Counted from the stretch's first letter, positions 19,144-29,274 are shown. The stretch: DNA of 33,725 nt from an archaeon (GCA_024276795.1 JAJRWK010000038.1:1-33725), one strand, 5' to 3'. Numbers and translations: made by a program. Notes: generated from the letters alone by a model not told the origin.

Positions 19144-19440
19144 CTAATGTTTTATCTTGCGCTTTAGAAAGGAACCAATCATCCGAATGGTTTTTACGTA
19201 ATGACGCATATCGGGATAATCTCCTCGAAGGGTAAACAATAATTGATTAAGTAGATCGTCTAGATGTCTTACTTGTTGATCTGTGAGTTTTTTTTCCGAG
19301 GCCAACTGATAGATCATTAGATCCAATTTTTCCATAGTTGTCCTGAGGACGGACACATCAGCGTCAGAAGGCAAACTAAAGTTCACACAATAATCAATGA
19401 GAGCCTCGATTTCTCGCGATTGCATCATGTCACTTTTCAT
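19144..19440 (-). CDS. Hypothetical helical protein
   Basis: Same strand, upstream of the 147-aa gene. Internal Met (MKSDMMQSREIEALIDYC) preferred over the ORF-track start at 19515. Confidence 0.6.
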   Translation of the reverse strand: MKSDMMQSREIEALIDYCVNFSLPSDADVSVLRTTMEKLDLMIYQLASEKKLTDQQVRHLDDLLNQLLFTLRGDYPDMRHYVKTIRMIGSFLKRKIKH

Positions 19441-19595
19441 TACTTGTGCGGAATTTAAATAGTTACGGAAACACCCAGTCTTTACTTTCCAAATTATCAT
19501 TGAACTCCAAAACAAATTTCCTTGGAAAGATTCCTAGTTAAATAAGTAGAAAGAGGCATGGATTAAGGAAAAACATGGGAGACTGTTTGGTTAAA

Positions 19596-20660
19596 TCAAA
19601 TGACCCCGGTTATTTCTGCAGCTTCCCGTGCCGCTTGTTCCGTCAGACCCGTGGAGCCTAAAATCGTGTATCTCTCCGGGCGAATACTATGAGCGATTAG
19701 TAATGCCTCAATAATTTTTTCCTCAGGAATGCCGGCCGCTCTTGCTGTCGTCGGCGCGCCAATTGTTTCAAGAGCGCTTCTGATGCGTTGCCAATTTCCT
19801 CCGTGGAGATACATCATGAGTATTGAGCCCAATGCGGTTTGTTCACCATGGAGCGCTGGTTTGTCGAGAATACGATCTAATGCATGTGAAAACAAATGTT
19901 CGGATCCGCTTGCAGGACGACTAGACCCTGCTAAACACATGGCAATGGAACTAGTGATCAATGCCTTGGTAATAATTTTCGCAGCAATAAGATCTCCTCT
20001 TGAAACCAATTTAGAATCACGGATAACGTGCTCGGCGGCCATATCTGCAAGTACTCTTGGATATTCACCAATCCTCTCTCCTTTCAGGCGATGCGCAAGT
20101 TCCCAATCCAAAACAGCGGTCTTATTAGCAATTGCATCTCCACTACCAGCAGCAAGGAATCTAAAAGGAGCATTTGAAATTATGTTTAGGTCAGCAATAA
20201 CAGCGATTGGTGGATTTGCTTCAAAGGATTTCTTCTTGTCTTTTTCCAACAAAGAGGCTCGCATACTAGCGATACCATCATGCGAAGCGTTTGTGGGAAT
20301 TGAGACAAATGGCAAATTTGCCTTCTTTGAACCTAATTTCGCCACGTCGATCACGCTCCCACCTCCTACGCCAAGTATGTGTGATGCTTTAATTTCGCTG
20401 GCAAGGGAGGATACGTTTTCAGACTCTTCAATTGTAGGTTGTCTGATACAGTAACTGTGTGAAGATATGCCCATATCTTGGAGTTGTTCTACGATTTCTT
20501 TTCCAGCGATATCCCAAGTAATATCATCATGGACGAGTACAATCGGGCAATCAGATTCATGAGCACCTAATTCAATTAAGGTTTCAGGAACTTGCCTTAT
20601 TAAATTGGGACCAACGGAAATGATACGCGGCAATCGTGTCTTGAGGATCTCGATACCCAC
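19596..20660 (-). CDS. egsA: sn-glycerol-1-phosphate dehydrogenase (NAD(P)-dependent)
   Basis: LGVGGGSVIDVAKLGSKKANLPFVSIPTNASHDGIASMRAS and AAGSGDAIANKTAVLDWELA match the archaeal G1P dehydrogenase signature. Confidence 0.94.
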   Translation of the reverse strand: MGIEILKTRLPRIISVGPNLIRQVPETLIELGAHESDCPIVLVHDDITWDIAGKEIVEQLQDMGISSHSYCIRQPTIEESENVSSLASEIKASHILGVGGGSVIDVAKLGSKKANLPFVSIPTNASHDGIASMRASLLEKDKKKSFEANPPIAVIADLNIISNAPFRFLAAGSGDAIANKTAVLDWELAHRLKGERIGEYPRVLADMAAEHVIRDSKLVSRGDLIAAKIITKALITSSIAMCLAGSSRPASGSEHLFSHALDRILDKPALHGEQTALGSILMMYLHGGNWQRIRSALETIGAPTTARAAGIPEEKIIEALLIAHSIRPERYTILGSTGLTEQAAREAAEITGVI

Positions 20661-20761
20661 AATTCTGTCTTAACTCCGCAGAATATAAGAGTGATTCTAC
20701 TTTTCGATTGACTGACCAGGGATAGGGGAAGGGAGAGCAAAAGGGTAGGGGAATAAATTTA

Positions 20762-22129
20762 CTATGTTGCAATAAGGGAAACATCTAATTTCTTTTCAGA
20801 GGTTGATAACTCTGATTCCTCGTCTTGTTTGTGTCCCTTAATATTATGATACCGCCACTTGAAAGCGAGAGGGAGAACAAAAAACCAAACCAATATTGTG
20901 TTGGTGTAAAAATACCATTTGAAACCTGAAAAGTCAATAATTCGTGCGAAACTGAGCTCATATGAGAAAACAAATATGGAGCCAATAAGACTAATTAGAG
21001 AAATTGTTGTTGCTCTTATATTTGCTTCTATATGCTGATTAATATGTGAGAAGAAAAAGGGGAGGAGAAGACCATAGATCGCTGAAACAGCAAAATATGC
21101 AACTATAACTATTTCTTTTGCCTCGATAGCCATGAGAAGATATGATAGTCCTAGAAGAGCGATTAAAGGGAAAATTATCGTTTCTCGCTTAGGAGAAATA
21201 ATTTTTGCTGAAAAAGAGTTTCCTACTCCAGTTATTGCGGATTTCAATCCGTAGATAAGACCAACAATTGCAATTCCAACTCCAACGGATCGAAGATATG
21301 CTTGCATGAATAGTAACATACTACCGGCGATCATTGACATTAGAATAATAATTGAACTAACCAGCATAATCGGAGGCGTTCTAAGAGTAAAAAGCGCATC
21401 GCTAAGCTGTGGATTTGGTCTTGTCTTACCGATCTTTGAGCTGTCTAAAGGGTGTTCAGGAATAGTAAACAACCAGAGTGCAGCACTCATATAAATTGTA
21501 AAGGCAACGAAGAAAGCCACTCGAAATGACGTATTTTCTGCAATTATTCCTCCAAGTATTTGACCTAGAGCAATTGCAAAAAGCCCAATTGTTCCAAAGA
21601 AACCGACAAATTGCTGAAATCGATACCGAATTTGTGTAGAAGGAATGCCGGAAACTTGCCCCAGATAATTGAGTTCATCATAAATCCAAGCTTCTTCAGC
21701 GCCAGATCTCATAGTAATCCCTATTCCCCAAACAAAGAAAATCAGTAAAAACTGCCAAAACTGTCTTGCAAAAAGAAAAGAGAGAATAACCGCCGCTTGA
21801 ATGAGATAGCAGATAATAACTGAAAGCTTCCTTCCAAACCAATCAGCAACAAAACCAGTCGGGACTTCAAACAAGAGTATTGCACCAAACAAGGCAACAT
21901 CGAAAACAGCGATTTGCCCTAGACTAAAACCTTTCGAAAGCATGAACAAGATCCAGATTCCGGCAACAATGTGAAACTTACTTAGAAGAAAATGAAGCCC
22001 AAATTTCAGCTTCAAAGATCTAAGAACCATAATTGAGACTTCCCTATTCTCAAAAGAGTTTTCGACTCTTTCCATATTATGAAGTTCCCCAACTAAGTAC
22101 TTAAACAACTTAAGCCTTAATTGTGGCAT
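20762..22129 (-). CDS. Major facilitator superfamily transporter
   Basis: About 12 hydrophobic segments; LLFEVPTGFVADWFGRKLSVIICYLIQ is the MFS loop 2-3 motif (D..GRK). Confidence 0.85.
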   Translation of the reverse strand: MPQLRLKLFKYLVGELHNMERVENSFENREVSIMVLRSLKLKFGLHFLLSKFHIVAGIWILFMLSKGFSLGQIAVFDVALFGAILLFEVPTGFVADWFGRKLSVIICYLIQAAVILSFLFARQFWQFLLIFFVWGIGITMRSGAEEAWIYDELNYLGQVSGIPSTQIRYRFQQFVGFFGTIGLFAIALGQILGGIIAENTSFRVAFFVAFTIYMSAALWLFTIPEHPLDSSKIGKTRPNPQLSDALFTLRTPPIMLVSSIIILMSMIAGSMLLFMQAYLRSVGVGIAIVGLIYGLKSAITGVGNSFSAKIISPKRETIIFPLIALLGLSYLLMAIEAKEIVIVAYFAVSAIYGLLLPFFFSHINQHIEANIRATTISLISLIGSIFVFSYELSFARIIDFSGFKWYFYTNTILVWFFVLPLAFKWRYHNIKGHKQDEESELSTSEKKLDVSLIAT

Positions 22130-22224
22130 TATGATTGACGGGGTTTCTTAGCCGCAAAAAAAGAATACTCTCAGTCAAAACGAAAGGTAGGTGCACATGG
22201 GCACGTTGTATGCGTTCAAAGTCT

Positions 22225-22490
22225 TTATGTGGCCTCATTGGTGGTCAGAGTTGCTCCCGGCAACTCAAGCACAACGGACGGCTCAAAACGCCCACTGTCC
22301 AGTAGCTCCAATAAGAGCTGAAGGAATACTTTTGCGTCCTACTTGTTGGCGATAGAGGCGTTTGGTGAGCCCGCTGTACTGTATCAAGGCCAAGGAAAAC
22401 TTCATCTTGGTTGCCCCAGCACGCGGCATTGTTGCTAATGGCATACAGAACACATCTTTGTTCTTCTTAGTATTGGCTTTCAGTATTTAA
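22225..22490 (-). pseudogene. Possible degenerate coding remnant, frameshifted, unknown origin
   Basis: Two minus-strand fragments in different frames: ...KKNKDVFCMPLATMPRAGATKMKFSLALIQYSGLTKRLYRQQVGRKS... and DAKVFLQLLLELLDSGRFEPSVVLELPGATLTTNEAT*. Visibly more GC-rich than flanks. Confidence 0.35.
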
Positions 22491-22714
22491 TCCCACGATT
22501 ATTATAAAATGAAGAGATTAAAGAAAGAAGATAATCCCCCCTAAAAAAGTATACAAAGGTTAAAGCATCAGTTATTATGTGCCCAATTCCAATGTCTCCA
22601 GTCGAATCACCCAAGCAATGCCTAAACAGCAACAAACGATGACAAGAAAGATTTGTTGATACATTTAGCATAATGAGTTTATCAATGAAAGTTAGGCTTC
22701 TTGAGTGATACTTA

Positions 22715-23008
22715 ATGTCATTCATTCATGGATATTCCGTAGATTACAAGAACATTCCTAGAGAAAGGCTGTCTCTCGCAATTTTATTGATTCTTCTGTT
22801 AATGCATCAGACAATGACATTAGAGGAACTAATTCTTGCTTCAGGACTTTCTCCAAAGGATGCAATTCAGGGGCTAAATAACTTACAGAGACTGAGGCTC
22901 ATCGACATTAAGAGATTCAAGCAAACAGTATTTTACAAGTTGGTCAACGCTGAAGACGCTTTGAGATACCTTCAAGAAGCTAAAATCATTCAAGCGAAAA
23001 ACGAATAA
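22715..23008 (+). CDS. Winged-helix/HTH transcriptional regulator-like protein
   Basis: 97 aa; LLMHQTMTLEELILASGLSPKDAIQGLNNLQRLRLIDIKRFKQTVFYKLV fits a wHTH with C-terminal wing. Confidence 0.72.
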   Translation: MSFIHGYSVDYKNIPRERLSLAILLILLLMHQTMTLEELILASGLSPKDAIQGLNNLQRLRLIDIKRFKQTVFYKLVNAEDALRYLQEAKIIQAKNE

Positions 23009-23051
23009 TCAGCTTGTAGGCGTTTTTATAGCTAACAGCCAACAGAAATTT

Positions 23052-24338
23052 GTGGAAATCCTATCTAAGATCTTTGAAAGCACTGAAAGGACACTTTTCA
23101 TTAAGAAATCGAGAAGGGAAATAATTTCGATTCGAGAATATGTTATTGATTTCTCTGCGATTAATGTTAACATAATCAAAGCAATTCTGAATGAAAGAAC
23201 AAATATCTCGTTCCAGATTTCAAACAAGGGTGTGCGCATGAGACTGATACAGATAGGTAAAAATGAACCTGAAACATCTGTTCTATTGGATGCCCATGAA
23301 TTCTTACTGAAAAAGGTAATCAAGAAAAAAATAACAGGTTATGAGTTAGAAGCGAGAGTTAGAGAAATCATACCTTTGCATTTGTTAAGCCATAATGATG
23401 GCATTGGAATAGTTGTTAATGGCAATGAAAAGAAATTCAGCCTGAGGATATTCACAATAGATCTAAATGAAAAGGAGAATGGGCTACAACTGCAAGAAAT
23501 AGAATCCATACTAGCTCTGAACAATGTAGTAATCGTTGTCAGCATCCAAAGGAAAAGAAAGGCGAACCTATTGTCAACTTATGCTTACATGACTCTTGAA
23601 AACGAGGAAGATGATCATGCCGAAGAAATGCATAGAATGGAGATAAAAGAATTGGATCAAAATCCGTTGTCAAAATCAATTCTCTCTCCCCCGTCGTACA
23701 AGAAATGGAGGGGCAACTTTTCGATAGGTACTCTTTTGAACCCCATTATAGAGGTGCAGAGCAATTCCCTAGCTATGATATTGTCGCATTTCGTAGATCC
23801 CTTGATAGAGAGACAAAAGGAAGATCCTCGAAGTGATCTCTTGAATCCAGAGTTTTTCTATTTACCACCACAGACTAAAGAAGTCTCGTTAGAAATAAAA
23901 CCGGATAAAGAACAGCCCTCCCAAATCGAAATGTCTCTGAATAGAATCCCAATTCCAAACAAGAAAGAAACTACCAAGGAGCAGCTTATTTTTGCCACAG
24001 TAGATACATCAGAGGAAGCCGTAGGTGATGAAGATGTTGTTAGTCGAATTGTCAAATCTTTGAAAAGAAAGGGATTTAAGATAATTGCTCGCCTTCCATC
24101 TCCAATCCCAATTGTTGGAGCACAGAAAAGGAATACTTGGATCGTGTTTTATTATTTGAGCTCATTAACCTCTGAAAGCATGCAAGGAATCATCAAAGAC
24201 ATGAGAGAGTTAAGAAAACTCTATCCTCAGATGAGAGGAATTGTCATAGTGAAAGGGAATGAAAAAAATTCAAACACCCCTCATCCCTTACCTCCCTTCC
24301 TAGAATTGAAAGGAGAAAATGAGATCTTGGCAAGCTAA
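23052..24338 (+). CDS. Hypothetical protein, 428 aa, two blocks joined by a charged/Pro-rich linker
   Basis: Long ORF with GTG start, co-directional with and 43 nt after the wHTH gene. Confidence 0.7.
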   Translation: MEILSKIFESTERTLFIKKSRREIISIREYVIDFSAINVNIIKAILNERTNISFQISNKGVRMRLIQIGKNEPETSVLLDAHEFLLKKVIKKKITGYELEARVREIIPLHLLSHNDGIGIVVNGNEKKFSLRIFTIDLNEKENGLQLQEIESILALNNVVIVVSIQRKRKANLLSTYAYMTLENEEDDHAEEMHRMEIKELDQNPLSKSILSPPSYKKWRGNFSIGTLLNPIIEVQSNSLAMILSHFVDPLIERQKEDPRSDLLNPEFFYLPPQTKEVSLEIKPDKEQPSQIEMSLNRIPIPNKKETTKEQLIFATVDTSEEAVGDEDVVSRIVKSLKRKGFKIIARLPSPIPIVGAQKRNTWIVFYYLSSLTSESMQGIIKDMRELRKLYPQMRGIVIVKGNEKNSNTPHPLPPFLELKGENEILAS

Positions 24339-24347
24339 GAATCAAGC

Positions 24348-24590
24348 CTACTTTGAGGACAACACGTAGCGGGCAACTTCAAAAGCCCACACCCCAACTA
24401 GTTTCTCGTCTTTTTCTCGCAGATCTACGATTCGAGAAAGAAACGCTTCCCATGGAATATCATTTTCTAGAGATTTCTGCCATGAGACCCAAGCTTCTCG
24501 TAGCTGGTTTAAGGCAAGAGAGTGATATGAGCAAAAATGATAGGTGTTATGAGATTCTGATGGTCTCTCATCAAGGGGACAGACATTCAT
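24348..24590 (-). CDS. Small Cys/His-rich protein
   Basis: 80 aa starting MNVCPLDERPSESHNTYHFCSYHSLALNQLREAW; start overlaps the stop of the topoisomerase gene. Confidence 0.6.
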   Translation of the reverse strand: MNVCPLDERPSESHNTYHFCSYHSLALNQLREAWVSWQKSLENDIPWEAFLSRIVDLREKDEKLVGVWAFEVARYVLSSK

Positions 24591-26761
24591 GTTGCTTCAC
24601 CACTAGTAGAGTTATTCCGGATCTTGCTATTTGGAGCCCAACTTTTCCTTTCTGGACAATCAGGATTCACACACCAATAATATGTTCTTCTCCCCCTTCT
24701 TACTCTAATCAGGGGATATCCGTCACCATCACATCTTTTGGTTGAAGGATATAATGTTCCTTTCTGTGGGAGGGGAAATGAGGCGGTACATGGATTTTCT
24801 GTATCAAAATAATTAGAACACCCCAGAAATCGTTTCCGGCTTGCTTTTGCTTGGCGAATAACTAGATTTCCTTGCTTACAGACGGGGCAACTACCGAATT
24901 TTTGCACTTCTCGTGGCCGCGATAATACCTGTGATAATTGCTCGCCAATAATTTCTCTCCCTCCATGGAGCTTCTTCAAGACTTGATGCAAGTATACGAT
25001 TCCCTGCAAGATCACTTTTTCATATGAAAGGCTGGCTTGAGTGATGCGTTCCATAGCATTCTCAAAGGTTCTCGTCAAAGAGGGCAGGGTAACAACAGGA
25101 ACAGACATTTTTAGAACTTCCATGACAGTAAAACCGAGATCAGAGAGTATGTACTCTTCTTTCCCCAAAAGATATCCTCTTTGTTCTAGAGTTTTGATTA
25201 TTTGAGCTCTCGTAGCTTTTGTTCCAAGTCCCACCTGTTCCATTTTCTTGAGGAGCGATCCGGGATTATATCTTGGAGGAACTTTTGTCATTTTTTCTTC
25301 AATATTGCTGGAAAGAATATGTATTTTGTCTCCTTCATTCAGATCGAGAATCTCATTATTCTGATCAGAACGAAATACAGACGCAATGGCTTTCCAACCA
25401 AGTTCAACTATCTTGTTGTGGGATAGTTTAACTTGTTCGCTAGCAATGTCCAGTACAACTTGCGTTTGCTCTTCCAAGGCATCAGGAGCTAATGTTGCGA
25501 GATATCTGCGTATGATTAGGTCTAAGATTTTGTATTCCTGTGGAGAAAGTTTTCTGCTATTTTTTTCACCAGTTGGAAAAATGGCTGGATGTGCGGGGTC
25601 TCGCTTACTACCCACTATAGGCCTCCCTTTACTGATAGGCAACACCAGAGTGGAATATTCTTTGTAGGGTCTCCTTTCGATAAGTTTCGAAATGATGGTA
25701 TTGTGATCGAGGTCTTTTGGATATTGCTGGCTGTCTGTGCGGGGATAAGAAATCAAGGCATCCAAGTAAAGGCGTTCAGCAATTGCTAGAGTTCGATCTG
25801 GAGGGATTCGAAAACGCCGATAAGCTTCTGCTTGAAGGGTACTCAAATTGAAGGGGGGAGGAGGAGGTATTTTTTTCATTGTTGTGGTTTTCTTTGTCAC
25901 ACAAGCGTGTTCATGCTTAAGGCGCTCATTTAGTTGCCTTGCTTCACTAATTCGTTCAATGGACTTCTTTATCGTTAGCGAAATTGGTGTTGGTTTTGTG
26001 TCAAGTGTTGCGACAACTTGCCAACTGAGGAAGGGAACTTGAGTCCTTATTTGGATTTCTCGCTCGTAAACAAATCTTAATGTTGGTCCTTGTACTCTCC
26101 CCGTAGAAAGAGTTTGGTATTTTCCAGATGATCGTTTGTAGGCAAGCATTAATGCTCGAGAGAGATTTACGCCAAATAACCAGTCAAGATAATGACGAGC
26201 TAAACCACTTTCAAATAAGCGAAAGTCTATATGCGGAATCATTGTCGAATATGCTTTTTTGATCTCGGTCTTTGTAAGAGTCGAAAATTTCATCCTCTTT
26301 GCTTTCTTAATTGCATGTTTTCCCCCTAGTTCTTGAAGAATGACCGCCCCAATAACTTCGCCCTCTTGGTCATAGTCTGTCATAATTACTAAGGAGGTAG
26401 CATGTTGTATCAGTTCTTTAAGAACACCAATAATTGCTTTGGTTTTGGAGCCAGAACGGGAAGTTTGCTTACCTTTGCTTCGCGATTTCTGGTGCAAGGG
26501 AACCCAGATGAAATCATAAGTGGGATATTCTGAACCATAACCGTCTTGGATAAGAGTAAAAACGTGTCCAGTGGCCGAAGCAATAACGAGATCTTGACCT
26601 TCATCTTCACTTCGAATGACGTGGACAGGAACATTATTGACCATCACTTTTCTTGCATTTTTCCCTCCAAGTGCTAAAGCAATTCTATTGGCGGCAGAGG
26701 GCTTTTCTGCAATCCCAAGTACGAATGGTTTATACAATTCAATCTGCTCAATAACGCCCAT
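24587..26761 (-). CDS. topA: DNA topoisomerase type IA
   Basis: TOPRIM LVIMTDYDQEGEVIGAVIL; active-site region LYLDALISYPRTDSQQYP; C-terminal zinc ribbons (CPVCKQGNLVIR, CVNPDCPERKSW). Confidence 0.95.
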   Translation of the reverse strand: MGVIEQIELYKPFVLGIAEKPSAANRIALALGGKNARKVMVNNVPVHVIRSEDEGQDLVIASATGHVFTLIQDGYGSEYPTYDFIWVPLHQKSRSKGKQTSRSGSKTKAIIGVLKELIQHATSLVIMTDYDQEGEVIGAVILQELGGKHAIKKAKRMKFSTLTKTEIKKAYSTMIPHIDFRLFESGLARHYLDWLFGVNLSRALMLAYKRSSGKYQTLSTGRVQGPTLRFVYEREIQIRTQVPFLSWQVVATLDTKPTPISLTIKKSIERISEARQLNERLKHEHACVTKKTTTMKKIPPPPPFNLSTLQAEAYRRFRIPPDRTLAIAERLYLDALISYPRTDSQQYPKDLDHNTIISKLIERRPYKEYSTLVLPISKGRPIVGSKRDPAHPAIFPTGEKNSRKLSPQEYKILDLIIRRYLATLAPDALEEQTQVVLDIASEQVKLSHNKIVELGWKAIASVFRSDQNNEILDLNEGDKIHILSSNIEEKMTKVPPRYNPGSLLKKMEQVGLGTKATRAQIIKTLEQRGYLLGKEEYILSDLGFTVMEVLKMSVPVVTLPSLTRTFENAMERITQASLSYEKVILQGIVYLHQVLKKLHGGREIIGEQLSQVLSRPREVQKFGSCPVCKQGNLVIRQAKASRKRFLGCSNYFDTENPCTASFPLPQKGTLYPSTKRCDGDGYPLIRVRRGRRTYYWCVNPDCPERKSWAPNSKIRNNSTSGEAT

Positions 26762-26776
26762 GTGTTTTCCCCTTTA

Positions 26777-28153
26777 TTAGTAGCTAGTGATTTCTGCTTC
26801 ATCCTTACTCTCTTTGCTACGAGAAAACCGTTTCAAGTCTTGAATGAGTTTACGATATTGGGCGTCAACATAAACACGAACAAGCAAGAAACGATCACTA
26901 AGGTTGACTCCTCCTTGGACACCAACGTACCGAGTTTGTTGTAGGGCATCTTCGATTGGAATGCTTAGTCGGTTTCGATCAATTTTGTGATTGGGATCCC
27001 AGATGAAAGTCTTATTTACGGAGAACTCACGAGGATTGATCGTACTCATTGGATATGTAAAATCAGTATAATACGGCGGCAATTCATGTCCTTTCTGCGT
27101 AGCAATTTCTCTTAACGGTTCAATGAATTGATTTTCAGCAATTTGTCTTGCTCCTTGTTCAAAATTCTGGCTTATTAGCTGAATTGTGTCTTCCTCAAGA
27201 ATTTGTTCCCAGACAAGTTTTGGAAGATCTCGATGCATAAGTCTCTTGCAGAGCGCTTTAGCAGGTTCTAATTCAGCAAGGTTAGAACTCATTATTTCCC
27301 CGATTAGTGTATATTCATTGAGGAGAGAAAATGCCTCCCAGTCATTAACCCGTTCAGGCAGACCCAGGGGGAGCGCAGCAGCTTCAAGCATCTTAGTTAT
27401 TAGGATATCTGCTGCTCGACTTGCCTTGTGGAAGTAGAGACCCTTATATTGGAAGAATCTTCCAAGTAATGCTTGGTAAATGTCATCAAGAATTTTTGCG
27501 TGATAATGCAATGAAGGAAGTCCATCATGGTCTCTGATAGAAGCATGATGGATAATGCGCTGGATCGGTAATTGACCAAATTGAGAAGTTCCGGCAAAAT
27601 AAGAAGCCCGGACAAGAAAATCCATCCGGTCTGCACCTAACGTTCCTTGAACAATTGCTAGTAGAATATGGTCTTTTCCAGACCATACCGCCATAAGTTC
27701 TTCAGGAGTGACGCCAGCGTTTTCTATTAGATCTTTGATCTCAGTCTCGGTGATTATTCTATTTCTATGTTTGTCGTGTCCGTGGAGGGTTGTTGGATAG
27801 ACATGTCGATAGACACTATCGTCAAATTGATGACTAAATGGCCCATGTCCAACATCGTGTAATAACCCTGCTAGGCGTGCAACGGCAATTTTGTGGTTCT
27901 TCTCAGGGTCTTCTTGAAAAATCCGCTCAGCATACATACCAGCAAGGTGCATGGTTCCGAGAACATGAGCAAGTCTTGTATGGACTGCCGATGGAAAAAC
28001 GAATTGTGCTCCGCTGAGTTGAGAAATCCATCTTAGTCTCTGTAGAAGAGGATGATCAACGATTTTTAGTTCTTCAGATGATAGTCGGATGTATTCATGA
28101 ACGGGATCACGAATGATGACTGTTTTTTGCATTTTTTTCACTCTCAATACCAT
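26777..28153 (-). CDS. HD-domain phosphohydrolase, SAMHD1/dNTPase-like
   Basis: VIIRDPVHEYIRLS...HTRLAHVLGTMHLAG...AVARLAGLLHDVGHGPFSHQFD. Start chosen at an internal Met; ORF-track start 28192 overlaps the upstream gene. Confidence 0.88.
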   Translation of the reverse strand: MVLRVKKMQKTVIIRDPVHEYIRLSSEELKIVDHPLLQRLRWISQLSGAQFVFPSAVHTRLAHVLGTMHLAGMYAERIFQEDPEKNHKIAVARLAGLLHDVGHGPFSHQFDDSVYRHVYPTTLHGHDKHRNRIITETEIKDLIENAGVTPEELMAVWSGKDHILLAIVQGTLGADRMDFLVRASYFAGTSQFGQLPIQRIIHHASIRDHDGLPSLHYHAKILDDIYQALLGRFFQYKGLYFHKASRAADILITKMLEAAALPLGLPERVNDWEAFSLLNEYTLIGEIMSSNLAELEPAKALCKRLMHRDLPKLVWEQILEEDTIQLISQNFEQGARQIAENQFIEPLREIATQKGHELPPYYTDFTYPMSTINPREFSVNKTFIWDPNHKIDRNRLSIPIEDALQQTRYVGVQGGVNLSDRFLLVRVYVDAQYRKLIQDLKRFSRSKESKDEAEITSY

Positions 28154-28173
28154 TTTTCTAGTACTATAAATAC

Positions 28174-28683
28174 TTAAATTGCGAAGTTCCAAAAGTCGTC
28201 TCTAAGGTGATGAAGGGTTCGAATTACTTTACCTTTATTTTTTCTAACAATTTCGTCTTTTTCGAAAAGGATTACCCCTAATGCCAAAGGCGAGTTTTTT
28301 GTTTCTTCAACAACTAACACTACTTGACCTTGTTTTGGATCCCCTTTAATTTCAACAATCCCGGGACGCATAACATCAGCACCATTTACAATGAATCTGA
28401 TGGCACCTTTGTCGACCACCACCATAGGTAACGTAAGATTGAGACCTTGAACAATCTTATTGAGATGGGGGAACACAAAGTTATCAACTTGGACTGCGAT
28501 GGGTGCTCCCTGGGAGAGATAGATGGCTTTATTCTCATCAAGCTCGATTCTTTCTACAGCTGTTTTTTTCTTAACTATGCGAGACGGATCATCCAAGAAT
28601 TGACTTAAGGTGGCGACAAATTCTTTTCGTTGCTTTACATTTAGTGGGATTCTATTATGAACCCGTTTCTTAGAGGAAACCAC
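28174..28683 (-). CDS. PUA-domain RNA-binding protein, MCT-1/Tma20-like
   Basis: LNLTLPMVVVDKGAIRFIVNGADVMRPGIVEIKGDPKQGQVVLVVEETKNSPLALGVILF fits a C-terminal PUA domain. Confidence 0.85.
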   Translation of the reverse strand: MVSSKKRVHNRIPLNVKQRKEFVATLSQFLDDPSRIVKKKTAVERIELDENKAIYLSQGAPIAVQVDNFVFPHLNKIVQGLNLTLPMVVVDKGAIRFIVNGADVMRPGIVEIKGDPKQGQVVLVVEETKNSPLALGVILFEKDEIVRKNKGKVIRTLHHLRDDFWNFAI

Positions 28684-28813
28684 ATGAACTTTGGGAAAGC
28701 AAAAGCTAAAAATCCTTACTTTGAGCCGCCTCGAAATAACGCGGATATATCGTGATAGGAGGAAAAGAGAAGACAGGACAGTTTCAAAATATTGAAATCA
28801 GCCTCTTCTAACA

Positions 28814-29155
28814 TTATCCATTCAATTTATCCTGAAGATGAGAAAGGGTGGTAATGATCTCTTCTATTATTGGGCCAACTTGTGAAGAATGGCGGGAACT
28901 TTCAGAAATTGTTTCAATATAGCTAAGTACATTCTTTACTGCTTGAAGCTCACTTTCAATTTCTCCGAGTCCTAAAGCAGGGGTTATTCGAACCAACACA
29001 TTTTGAACATTTATTGCAGTTTCGAATAGTTCTGCTTGCCCTAGCTCAAAGATCAATCTACAGAGAGCAAGGGAAACAATCTGTTCTTTAGTGAGACCAA
29101 TTCGTCTTGAAAGAGAATGTGCTAAGCGTAAGGAGACTTCATCTAGTATGCTCAT
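28814..29155 (-). CDS. Hypothetical helical protein, 113 aa
   Basis: ORF between radA and PUA gene on the same strand; helical composition, no family motif recognised. Confidence 0.6.
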   Translation of the reverse strand: MSILDEVSLRLAHSLSRRIGLTKEQIVSLALCRLIFELGQAELFETAINVQNVLVRITPALGLGEIESELQAVKNVLSYIETISESSRHSSQVGPIIEEIITTLSHLQDKLNG

Positions 29156-29274
29156 TTCCTACCAAACAAACTAGTAATGAAAAGAAATATGAATTCTAGG
29201 GTAATATTGCTAAGTAATTATCACGTTGGGCAAAAGATCAGCAAATTAGAACGCAACGGGGCTATTAGGGAGAA

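Noticed and set aside
19729-20454. 241-aa plus-strand ORF antisense to egsA
   Set aside because: Shadow ORF opposite a well-supported G1P dehydrogenase; no recognisable motif.
22480-22725. 81-aa minus-strand ORF MNDIKYHSRSL...
   Set aside because: No family motif, overlaps the start of the divergent wHTH gene; probably chance.
24353-24745. 130-aa plus-strand ORF across the topA 3' end
   Set aside because: Antisense to topA and the Cys/His protein, both of which fit the local coding strand better.
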